DNA of 64,000 nt, taken from positions 4,239,317 to 4,303,316 of the forward strand of contig OY718804.1 in NCBI GenBank assembly GCA_963070105.1, in the 5' to 3' direction. Positions within the stretch are counted from its first letter, which is position 1. The number at the start of each line of letters is the position of its first letter. Of this stretch, positions 28,401 to 39,394 are shown piece by piece. The stretch comes from Litomosoides sigmodontis. Taxonomy: Eukaryota > Nematoda > Chromadorea > Rhabditida > Onchocercidae. Position numbers and translations under genes: made by a program. The notes beneath the pieces were generated by a model. That model searched no databases. It was not told the DNA's origin and saw only the letters and a program-made list of their open reading frames with translations.

Positions 28401-30870
28401 GTGATAATAGCTCTTCTCTCTCCTTTTTTTTCTTCTTAAATGCTTTTAGTGCTATTGGATGAGGAAAAAAAACAATGTATAGGTGCTTCTTCAGTGAACA
28501 GCTTTTTTTCCCTCCCAGTTAATTAATTTAATTTAATCGAATAGTCAGTTATTTTAGTGCTTTTCACTAATACACGAACTGTTGTACACAATTGGAATTA
28601 GTATTATTAGACGGTTTTGTGGTATAAGAGTTTAGCTCGTACAATTCACAATTCTCTTTGGGAAATTTATGCAAAATTTGGCAATGAAATTAGTTTGACT
28701 GGAATTTCCGAAAATAACAGATATTATAGGTATTATAGCTAAAATAATAGATATTATAGCTAATTTTTGCGAAACGGTTAGACGTCATTTTTGTTTTAGC
28801 GCAAAAAGATTCACCGATTTCAACATTTCAAGAAAAGTGAAGGAATGACTGACTCATTAATGTAATATTTCATATTTTATGTGTTGAAAACCGAATAGAT
28901 AAGAGTATTAAAGGTCATCCGGTACCTTCTTTTTTTAAAAAAAAAAGCTTTGCATTTCAATCATGTAGTGATAGTTTCACGTGTACGAATATCACGTGTC
29001 TTATACTTTTTAAGCTTAAAAAGCTTCATCTGAAGAATACTGGTTAGTGTAAGCCAAAAAAAAAGGAAAAGAATACTGGATTAATTCAACTTCTTTGTAA
29101 ATATGAATGTTCTTCTGTCACAGATAGTTGAAGTTATCAATCAAATGACCCAACTGTTAATTGAAATTATTTTCACAAGTTGTAATTAAATTTTACCTGT
29201 TAATTTGTAAGTGAAAAAAAATAAAATATTTTTCCGTTTTTACCTTTCAGCAATGAATGGAATGGGAAGACATATACCATTTTGATGGTAATTTATAAAT
29301 TTCAACAATGCTTGGCGATAAAAGAAAGGAGAGGAGAAGAGCATAAAGCACGCATACCGCTCTCATTATTTTATTATTGTTATCATTGTCATTATTGAAA
29401 GATATTTTTTAAGGCATTTAAATTATGGATGGATGATGTGGGCGAAATGTTAACTTAACAACAAACTCATAAACTTACATCTTCCAAATTATTTTCAAAA
29501 AAGGACGAAGCGAAAGAATGAGAGGAACAAAAAAAAAGGTTTTGAAAAAGATATTGTTAAAAATTTATCCATTCAAACATTTGCTTATTTTAATCAAAAA
29601 AAAAGCGATGAAATAAAACTTGTCATTTGCCCAAAATAATTGTGTAATGAAATATTTTCGTTCTAGCAGAAGAGAAACAGGATTGATCTATGTACTTCAG
29701 GTAGGAAAAACATCGTTGTTGCCAAACACGAAATGATTTCTTTCTTTTTTTTTTCAAAAAAAAATAGAAATATCAACTTGGAAATGTCAGACCAATAATG
29801 CTCATACCTCGAACTAGAAGTACAGGTTGAGTCTTAAGCAGTTGAGTGTAAAAAATACTAGTTTTTGAAGATATCTCTTAGTGACTACATATAATGTGTC
29901 TGTCTGTGTGTGTGTGTGTGTGTGCGGGTGTGTATGGCAATTACCAAATAGGAACAAAAACTAGTGCGAGTTGAATAAAAAGATTGAAAATGAAAAATGC
30001 GATTGTGGAGAGGTCTCATTTTCTATTTTGAACAATACAACCTATCAGAACAATAGACTTATTAAGAGGAAGAGAGAAAGAGAGTGAGAGAGATTTCAAA
30101 AACCGAATCCGAATTGATCTATTATTTCGATTTGATAATGGTTTGCTAATTATCGAACAATGATTGCACATCGAAGTAAGGTAAGGCAAATAGCGTCCTG
30201 ATTCCTCGTATATCCATATAAAAGCGGAAATTTTCAAACGGCTGACCGAGACACTGACCTCCATTTGCAAATGACAGAGAGATAATGAAGAAGAGAGGAA
30301 GGGAAAGGGAGAGAGAGAGAGAGAGAGAGAGATTGATGAACCGTTGACCTGTTAATTCTGTAACGCAAAGAAAATATTTTTTTTGTGGAATAAGAAAAAA
30401 ATTGATATGATGCTAAGGAAGCATAGGGAATGAATTATAACTGTGTTGTCAAAGTATCAGCCCATCGAACGCATGATTTTTCAGGGCGGTAACCTATTGA
30501 CCTATTGAGCAATGGTCAACAAGCAAACAAATTGTTGACATATAAACGTGCATGTAAACATAGACAATAATAACAACATTATAATAATACATATTAAACG
30601 TGCCTCTCGCCTTTCCCTCATCCATTTCATTCCTAATCACTTCTAAATATCCATCCTGAAATTAACCTCAAATATCAATTTTCCCTCGTCACAGCTCCAT
30701 TTTCAATGCATTCATTCCTACGTAAAGGTCGAGGCATTTTCCACTTGAGCATCTTTGTGCGAAATTTTTATGAAAATTAACAGTGAATTGTTTGGATTAC
30801 TAGCGAACAGATGAAAAAGGCAATTTCAAGCAACTTTTTTCTACCAACCGCTCTCTTCGACCACAAAAGC

Positions 30871-30873
<3 letters not shown>

Positions 30874-30905
<32 letters not shown>
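30874..30905. repeat. (TG)n inside the left duplicated copy
   Basis: About 16 TG units. The homologous tract in the right copy (about 43436-43456) is shorter, showing slippage after duplication. Confidence 0.95.
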
Positions 30906-30906
<1 letters not shown>

Positions 30907-31079
30907 ACTTAATTTGAAGTATGAAAAAAAAATGAAAAAAATGCTTAGAGAAGCAGAAAAGACGAATTTTCTGGAAGAAAAAGTTAGATGGCGAAAATGT
31001 CCAAGGTTATCGCAGTTGTACCAATTTCTTTGTTCACTTTTTTTTTAAAAAAAAAAAGATAATATTCCGACGACGAAAA

Positions 31080-31430
31080 TGCTCGGTCGTTGTGTTTTGC
31101 GTGGCTGACTTCTGCGCGTCCCACTTTTTCCAGTTAGAGCGCTTTTTCACCAATCGTTGCGGGCGAAGGAAACTTCCCGATCTTCCGTCCTGCCGCACTC
31201 TGCGCGGCGCAACACATTAAAGTGTGAAACTGCCACTGAGAAGCGCCTACCGAAGCGTGACTGATAGTGCACTTGCCCTCCGGAGGCCGACGTCAGGAGC
31301 GGCTCTCTCACCTGATCGCTTTACTGTAATCCGGAAGGCTGCGTTGCTCTCGCAACCGCGGCCGCCTTAAGGAGGAAGTTGGCCTCGTCAAGCACTTACG
31401 CTTCGGTATTTGCTCGCAAACTGTCAAGTG
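31080..31430. other. CpG-rich core of the left duplicated copy
   Basis: GC and CpG content rise sharply against AT-rich surroundings, with GCGCGGCGC, CGCGGCCGCC and CGAAGCG. Perfect palindromes CCTCCGGAGG (31277-31286) and CCTTAAGG and the hairpin TTGCTCTCGCAA are present. The core is kept almost unchanged in the right copy. It could be a promoter, a structured RNA or a non-coding first exon; the minus strand has a donor-like CAGGTGAGAG. I do not recognise it. Confidence 0.5.
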
Positions 31431-31961
31431 CAACAGCAATTACGAGAGGGTTACAACGCAGCAGTGGTGCAGGTGACCTCTCACTATGGCAGTAGGAGAA
31501 TGCATGTATGTGTAAGAAGGAAGGAACAAGTTCGGTTCAGCCACAAGAGTTCAAGAAATATTTCATTTTGCTGGAACACATCTGCCCCTTTCTCTCCCTC
31601 TCTCTCTCTCCCTCCCTCTCTTCCTCTCTTTCTTACGTTGCTAATTTCATTTCCGCTTTTCCTACATCTGTTTAAATTAAATCTGTCGAAAAAGGCTTAG
31701 TGGGAGAAGTTGAAAAGTATAAATATGGAAAGAAATTAAATTTTTGTCACAAAATTAGAAAGTGCCAGCAACAGGCTGGACTGTTTTTCAAATTGATTTG
31801 ACAAAGACGAAATTTTCCATTTCAAAATTTTGCCTTGAAAAGGTTGAATGACAAATTTTTTCTGTGAATTTAGTTTTATGCAAATTGGAAAGGCTTCGAT
31901 GGAAGAGAAAAGTACAATTTTAAATTGCAATTAATTAACTCGTCAAAAGTTTCCTTTTTCG

Positions 31962-32174
31962 ATGACGAAATATTTAGTGCCTCCCAAAGGGGGTGAGGAC
32001 GAAAAATCTCTTCGAGAAGAATTGAAATTCACCGCCGGGCGGAATCGACAGAGAGGTGAAGGCACTTCGGCTAATTCCTTAGATTCAACTGGTAGCTCTG
32101 AGACAACTTTAAGCAGTACCGCTTGGAAGTTTCTGAGTAATACGCATTTTTTTGAAAATGGAACTAACCGATGA
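31962..32174 (+). CDS. possible 70-residue ORF in the left copy
   Basis: The frame starts MTKYLVPPKGGEDEKSL and continues with a basic, Ser/Thr-rich tail containing GRNRQRGEGTSANSLD. It lacks the simple-sequence bias of its neighbours. The counterpart at 44520-44732 has the same length. The two differences between copies both change residues (Thr to Ala, Ser to Asn), so there is no sign of protein-level constraint. No family is recognised and it may be non-coding. Confidence 0.25.
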   Translation: MTKYLVPPKGGEDEKSLREELKFTAGRNRQRGEGTSANSLDSTGSSETTLSSTAWKFLSNTHFFENGTNR

Positions 32175-32358
32175 TTGACGGAATAATGTGCGGTGTGAAA
32201 GCTTTACTTTACGTCAAAAAGAACTTACGCGATTGACGTTGCGTTCCGGATTGACAAGTTGTGATATAACAGGCGGTATTCGGTGAAATGAGGACGCTAA
32301 GCGGTTGGATCTGTGCAACAGTTACGCTGACAAGAACAAATTTTAATAAAATGATAAG

Positions 32359-32625
32359 CTCCCCTCTCCCTCTCTCTCTCTCCCTCTCCCTCTCTCTCTC
32401 TCCCTCTCCCTCTCTCTCTCCCTCTCCCTCTCTCTCTCCCTCTCCCTCTCTCTCTCCCTCTCCCTCTCTCTCTCCCTCTCCCTCTCTCTCTCCCTCTCCC
32501 TCTCTCTCTCCCTCTCCCTCTCTCTCTCCCTCTCCCTCTCTCTCTCCCTCTCCCTCTCTCTCTCCCTCTCCCTCTCTCTCTCCCTCTCCCTCTCCCTCTC
32601 TCTCTCTCTCCCTCTCCCTTCTCCC
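32359..32625. repeat. 18-bp CT-rich minisatellite, left copy
   Basis: Units of CTCCCTCTCCCTCTCTCT repeat about a dozen times. The long SPSPSL and EGEREG frames through it (32209-32755, both strands) are repeat translations, not genes. The right copy has only a short 6-bp CCCTCT array at the same place (about 44930-45005). Confidence 0.95.
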
Positions 32626-33534
32626 TTCCTCTTTGGTCATCTCTTCCCATCTTCTGTTTTCACCGTTTGTTAGGCTACAATTTCAATTTCCTTTCTATAA
32701 AAAGAAAACGATTGCTCCATTTCCAGCGGTGTTCATGACTATCAAAGCTGTTTAAGCAAAATTCAGCTCGAAGCGGAAGAATTGAAATTTTTTGGTTAGA
32801 CAGCTTGCCGGTAAGCATTTTCAGCTCAATGAAATTCAAAATACTTCAATCTCTCCTCTTTATCATTGAAATAATTCGTTTCAAATGGTAAAAATTCCCT
32901 TCCAAACAAGTCCAATCAAATTGATTATCGAAAAATAATGGAATTCTTACAGACAATAATTTATTTTAACATTTCGTTGAAAAATCGCAAAATTTTTGAA
33001 CTATTTTTGCGATTATTTTGACTTTAAGCGTTTGAATTGTATTTGCAAGCAAAAATGCTGTTAGTTATTTCACCGATTATTTCCACATTTCTAATGAGAT
33101 GAAAGCACTATCTATGACTGCTATCATTGATTTTCTTTTATACCATAAAATTCAAAAATGATGGAAGAAGAAGAAGAGTTTTAACTTTCGCATAAAAATT
33201 GAAAAGGAAAAAAAATTCGCAGCTTTTTTTTTCAGCAGAAAAAGCTTGTAGAAAGAAAATTGCAAATTTCACTCCAACTTTTTCATATTTCTTTTTTTGG
33301 TTTAAACTTTTGTTATTTGTTTCTTTTTTCTTTTGATAACTGGTGCCACTGAGCATAAAGCGTTATTATACTGCGTGATGTATCAGGCCTCACTAGGCAT
33401 TTTCCCACAGCCTATCTCATCAAAGCATCGTTTTTAATGCGAACTTTCTGATTCGGATATCTGGCAAGTGGTTTTTGAATGGCCGATAACGAATGTATGA
33501 AAATTGGAGAGTCTGGAAATTCGACTGGCAAAAG

Positions 33535-33569
<35 letters not shown>

Positions 33570-35533
33570 CCGACCGATAAGCTACATTCTTTTTGCACCC
33601 AACATTTTTGCATTTCCAAGATGAAATGAAGAAACACAATAAATATTTTCTTATCAATTTGTCAGAGGGAAATAATGCAATTCTTTCTTCCTTTTTTTTT
33701 TGCTCAAAAAAAAACGACGAAAAAAGACGACTTATTCATTGCATTGTTCTTTTTGTTTGTAATAGTAAGTAAGTTGTTGTTGTTGCTGCTTTTCTTTTTT
33801 AGAGGAAAAATCACATTTAATTTGCATGGAAAATTATCGATTGGTTGGAGAACTACTTAGTAATTAATGAATTCAAAATAATTAGTTTCATATTTGTTAA
33901 ACATTTTGAAATTTATTTTAATGCAATAAAATTTTTATATGGAGTCTTTTTTTCGTTCGTTTTTTTCTTAAATATTTTTAGGATTGAGAATTTAGCTTCT
34001 TTAGAATTTATTGCATTATCAAAAGAATATATTTCGGAAATTTCATTTTAAATATGCGTAACTTAATTTTGATACACACATACGCATAGTTAGGATCTTT
34101 TTCAAAGTGACGCTGGTCAAGTTATGAAATAAAATTTGCATATTTTTGAACGAAAAAAAAAACTCAGAATGAACTTACACGAAACCTACAACACCTCTCA
34201 CAATATTAAAAGCTAAATGACGCGCAATGATTTAAAATTTTAAATTGCCGAAAAATTTTTTCAAAAATTCTCAACATCATTATTAAAAATATTTTCCACA
34301 AAAATTTCATCTCAACAATACTACTAACTACTACAACTACTGCTATCCCTAGCAGCCATAACAACAAAAATAGGCCACTCGGAATAAAATTACATTTGTA
34401 TTTGCAATCCGCTATTTTAATTCCCATAAAATTGATAGAAACAAATTTAGCAAAAAATAAATCAAAATAATTAGAGTAAAAATAACTAAATTAAACTTTT
34501 GGTTAGAGCGAAAAGATTAGCGAAATATTACAAAAATTTCGAGGATTACATTGAATTTTCAACTATCTAACTGAGATGTCCGTCAGATGCGAATGAAGTG
34601 AATAAAATGAAAAAAAAAAAGCAAAATGAGATGAAATGATAATAATAGGCGATTATGATGATAGCGATGATGGCGAATGGCGATGGCCATCATGACGAGG
34701 TACAGTAGTAAGGTGTGAAACGAAAAAAAAAAAAGGAAATGAGTGCAAAGTCTTTTTTTTTGCGCTTTTTTAAGTTTAAATTTAAATTTATTTTATCTCA
34801 ACATATTGATTTGAGATTGGTAGGACTGGCAATGATTGTAATAGGAGTAATAATAATTTATCCCACCGATATTTCACTCGGCTTTCTTCGCCTTCATCGT
34901 TTTTTTTTTCTTTTGCACACTGACCGCCTAATAATGCATTTTATAATAACGGTCATCGACACCACTTAGTGGTTGGTGTAGGAGCGTACATTACAGTTTT
35001 CTAATTATAACATCAGCAAACCTTTTCATACTTCCTTCTCAATCTCTGCGCATCTCTCTATCCACACACTATTTGTTACGATTTTTTTTCACTGCCATTA
35101 CTACCGTTGTTACCACTGTTATTATTACTTAGTATCATCATTATTATTGTTATTCGTTATTACTATTATTAATTGTTACTATCAATTATTAATTAATTTA
35201 TTTATTCATTTATTAATTAATTATTTTCACTATTACTATTACTGTTGTTCTACTTCTTCCGTTTCATACTATGAAAAGTTTTGGGCTTTTTCTACAGTGA
35301 AAGAATTGAAGTAAAATTAGGGAAAAAATTGAAATACAATATAGCTAATTATTAGCTTCTTAACATATCTGCGTTTAACAACGTTTCCATTAAGGGAGAG
35401 AGAGAGAGAGAGAGAGGAAGAGAGGGGAAAAAATAGAAATAGGTAAAGAGCATCATCAAAATTTCCTCTCGTTATGAAGTAAATTTTTGCACATAAAACT
35501 GAGAGTAATTTAATGATTAACATTTTTACTTAC

Positions 35534-35662
35534 ATTACCAGCGGCGAATTTGCACCTGTCGCAGCTGTCGCATTTCGGATATGAAGTGAAGTAACATCTT
35601 GTCGTGCCCTTTGTGACACATTCATCAACGAATTGAATGCCTTCAGACTGCGACAGCATCAT
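35534..35662 (-). other. possible orphan coding exon, Cys-rich
   Basis: On the minus strand a frame from ATG near 35662 reads MLSQSEGIQFVDECVTKGT, then YPKCDSCDRCKFAAGN, ending exactly at a GTAAGT donor. It has six Cys in 43 codons. A second open frame in the same interval (SLKAFNSLMNVSQRARQ) could equally be the coding one, entered from the acceptor GTCGCAG. No partner exon was found, so it could be a 5' exon of a distant minus-strand transcript such as the fozi-1-like gene, or chance. Confidence 0.25.
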
Positions 35663-36889
35663 CCACCATTTTCAATAGTGGAACTATAATTGTGATAACT
35701 CCGCGGCCATTCCCTTCACTTAATCCGTCTAACCTTGAAAAATAAAAGTAAATTTTGAAAGGAAATGCTGATTGCGCCTATCGCACTTTTCAACTAAATG
35801 GAACTTTAACCTCTTTTGCTAATTTCAAATGAAATTTGTAGGTGACAAGAAAAAAAACTCTTCATAGAATTAAAATTAATAATAAATTTATAATTTGTAA
35901 AGCAAAAAAAAGTGTGACGTTGGCGATGTAACTTTAGAGTAAAATGAAGTTGAGACTAGAGTGAGACAGCGAAATTTATTGCAAAATCTTTTATGAATGA
36001 ATTTTAGAGGAAAAATTCCGGGAAATCCTGTTGCACAAGTTCAAGCTACTAGAATGACTCAATCGAACACTTAAGCCGTAATTAAGGCTTACTTTACAGG
36101 ATGAATGCAGAAGGAACGGATGTAAAATTACACTTTACACTTAAATTTCCAGCATTTAAAGCGTTAAAGTCCAAGAAAGGCTAGCAGTGACAAGCAAGCA
36201 ATCTGTGGAAATATTCCATTTGAAAGGAAATCTTTGATCTTATCAATGCAACTTATTTTCATGCCAATGCAAAAGTTACTGCCATCACTGGTAGCAGTGG
36301 TGACACTAACGATGATCCTGAATTACACTAAAATTTATTCCTATAATTTAATTATTTTTGAAATATTGCAGAAAGCAACAATGCTACGAATCGTATCAAG
36401 TGAATGCAGTTGTTTTGCAAGGATTTGTTTTCTTGATTTTAGTTAAAAAAAAAAAACGAAATTTGTTTCGTTTCATTTTATCTATTTTATTTTGGTTTTT
36501 TTTTTCTTTTTTAGCAACAATAAGGCGCAAATGCAAACGATTCTTTATATGCCATCAGCGCACAATATCATTGCAAATGCAAAATTTCTTTCAATAGGAA
36601 GAGAACGCGAAGGAGGAAACGTCGAAATGCTTTAAGAAAGTATTTTGTGTGGCTGCATGAAGTGGCCTTGTACACGTAAAAGCACATAAACTTGCTTGTA
36701 AATGCGCATAAATTCCATTTCTGACAAAATTTCAAATAAAAAACAAATTCGGAAACTTACCGCATTGACATATCTTGTCTCATCTTCGCCTAAATTAACA
36801 CCTTTGTATGTGTGTGGTGGATGACACAACGATATTTCCCTTGATTTATGTAAAATTTGAAAAAGCAGTAGTACAGATAACGGTGACAC

Positions 36890-36977
36890 ACACACACACT
36901 ACACACACACACCACACACACACACCACACACACACACCACACGCACACACCACACGCACACACACACACACACCAC
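36890..36977. repeat. interrupted CACACCA repeat
   Basis: CA runs broken at short intervals by CACCA or CGCA steps over about 88 bp. Confidence 0.92.
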
Positions 36978-37547
36978 ACATACATATGCATATTAATTTG
37001 GATGAAGTGCGGATAAGTATTATATGCACAAGAAACAAGGAAAAATAGTGAATGGAAGGTATTAAATTCAGCAATTAAAATTGTTGCGTAAAATAATTTT
37101 AAAAAATTTAGAGTTTTCATCATTTAATTGAATATTTTAGAAATTTAAAAATTCAACGACACAGAAGTAGCAATCAATTTTTCCTCTTTTCAATGGCGGC
37201 AACAGCATCACATTATTTAGCCTCGCTCCCTCTTCTCCTGCAAAAGAAAGAGGTAAAAGGAGGAAGGAGAACTGTTATAACTTTCTTACGCGTTAGCGCA
37301 ACTACCGACCACCACCTATTTCACTTCGCGTAATTCCAACTTCCTAACTGATTTCGTTTCAACTTCTCAGCAAATTAATTCTTGGCGGACTGAAAACAAA
37401 GGGTGAAATTTTCGTTTGATGTGATATCGGTGAACCCAATTGCGCCACATAATAATGATGGGAATTTCTTTATAGCCAATGAGCGCATTTTTGCTGTCAT
37501 AAAAAGAGAGAAATGTTTTCGTTTCTTGCGATCACAATGATGCGCCG

Positions 37548-37664
37548 CTGCTACTGCTACTGCTACTGCTACTGCTACTGATGATTGATGATGATGATAA
37601 TGATGGTGATGGTGATAGTGATAGTGATAATATTACTGATAGTGATAGTGACGGTGATAATATT
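37548..37664. repeat. compound TGCTAC / GATGAT / GATAGT repeat
   Basis: About five CTGCTA hexamers are followed by ATG-, GGTGAT- and GATAGT-type triplet repeats. The DSDSDGD-like translation is a repeat artefact. Confidence 0.9.
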
Positions 37665-37937
37665 AACTTTTGCATTTTTCCGGTTTTCACGTTAACAGAA
37701 AAAGAGAGAGAGAGAGAGAGAGGAAAAAACGACAATGACGGAAGTAAGCAAGCAAGCCCACTCATTCATTCATTGGTCGTTCGGTTCCAACCTACACCAT
37801 TAACCAAAACGTTCACACACACACATACACACGCACACGCACGCACGCACAGACATGCAAACCCTAATAACCTTTACCAAGGTCAACAACGTTCAGAAAT
37901 TTATGAGCTGAACGCTTAGTGCTGAAAATGCTATGTG

Positions 37938-38056
37938 GATAGGTAGGTAGGTAGGTAGGTAGGTAGGTAGGTAGGTAGATAGGTAGATAGGTAGGTAGAT
38001 AGGTAGGTAGATAGGTAGGTAGATAGGTAGGTAGATAGGTAGGTAGATAGGTAGGT
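37938..38056. repeat. (AGGT)n with AGAT variants
   Basis: A tetranucleotide array of about 30 units: the first eight or so are pure AGGT, then AGAT units are inserted regularly, giving a 12-bp higher-order period (AGGTAGGTAGAT). The YLPTYLP-like frame is a repeat artefact. Confidence 0.95.
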
Positions 38057-39357
38057 ACATACCTCCTGCATTGTATGACTTCTTCAGTCTTCGCATAAAA
38101 TGTGCAATTTGATTGAAATGACTTGCAATACTGAATTGGAATGTACAGTAGGAGAAATAAATAAAGGCAACAACAGCGACCGAAAAAAGAAGGCATCGAT
38201 GAAAAAGGAAGCTTTTTTCCCTTTTTTTTTTAAAACACTTTCAAAAGGAACGAGTTCTTGCTGGTACCACCACTACCTACCACCTTATTAGCCTATTATT
38301 AGTAGCTGCATTTGCTGCTATCTTCAGTAGTAGCTGAAGTATTTTAGGAAAGAGCGTGGTAGACGTGATCAACTGACGTCTCCTAACGTCGTAATCGACG
38401 GATGGCGTGTGTTAGTTAACACAGTAGTGGTGAAGATTCGCTGCTACAGGTGTGGTCGATCACTGAAAATGCAAATAATTTTACTAGCAATCCGTGGATG
38501 AGAAATCCTCTGCACCTCTCAGTTCGTTAATTGAAAAGGAAAACAAAAGGCTAACAGTGTTAGCGCTTCCACTGCACCAATCCCCAAAGGAATTTCAAAG
38601 AGGTAAAAGTTGGAAGGAGAAGGAGTCGTTGCAAAAACATTTCAAAAAATGCATTTGTTCGGTAAGAGGCAAGATTGCCCGCCTGCCTCGGTGTAATTAC
38701 AAAAGGATTAGGCGCTGAGATGACAGGCGGAATAACTCTTTAGCTATTTCACTGATCTAAAATGAAAAAGTGACAAAGATGGGAGCGAGCGGGAGAAACT
38801 GTTGCAAAAAATATGCCTTCTTCATTTCATCCTTAATAAACGTCAACTCTTACGACATTTTTCCAATTTAAAAAATGAACAACTTTTTCATATCTCACTT
38901 TTCCCACATTCATTACGCCTCTCATTATTGCCGCTCCTTTTCTCATTTCCGAAGTTACACGAAAAAACGCGCCTATCGTCAACCCATCAATACTTTGCTA
39001 TTTGCGAAAATGAAACAAATCGCACTATATCGCTGCTGAAAAAAAATGTGAGCAACGGATGAGTGGAAAGAATTGACCTCAGCTACTTCGCTCACTGCCA
39101 CAGAAACGAACTCTAAAGTGACAAATATTAATTTCAATCAAATTAAGCTTTATTAACTGAGATGGTTCAGGTTTGATACACGACGTTTCAATACATTTCC
39201 ATCTTCCCTCTCGCTCTCTCTCTCTCTCTCTCTCTCCTTCTCCCACCTTCCGGCTGATTTAGTAATACCCAAATATCTGCTACAGATCGCTGAAAACTTT
39301 ATATAAATTTTATTTCAAAATACATTGTTTTAACCCCTCTGATTAAGTAGAAACGCC

Positions 39358-39359
<2 letters not shown>

Positions 39360-39391
<32 letters not shown>
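39360..39391. repeat. (GT)16 microsatellite
   Basis: Uninterrupted GT tract of about 32 bp. Confidence 0.95.

Positions 39392-39394
<3 letters not shown>

Larger units (their letters stand above)
30642..32885. repeat. direct duplication, left copy (about 2.24 kb)
   Basis: This matches 43205-45264 in the same orientation, from CTAAATATCCATCCTGAAAT to about the CATTGAAATAATTC end. I count only about a dozen substitutions outside repeats; most length difference is in (GT)n, an A run and a CT minisatellite. It holds a CpG-rich core (about 31080-31430) and short ORFs at 31410-31700 and 31962-32174. No terminal inverted repeats or clear target-site duplications were seen at the ends, so a recent segmental duplication is as likely as a mobile element. 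An assembly artefact is possible. Confidence 0.93.

Noticed and set aside
32209..32755. Long overlapping ORFs on both strands (SPSPSL and EGEREG repeats)
   Set aside because: They are translations of an 18-bp CT-rich minisatellite that is open in several frames; the right duplicate lacks them.
37864..38196. ORFs rich in YLPT and YLPI
   Set aside because: Translation of the AGGT/AGAT tetranucleotide array.
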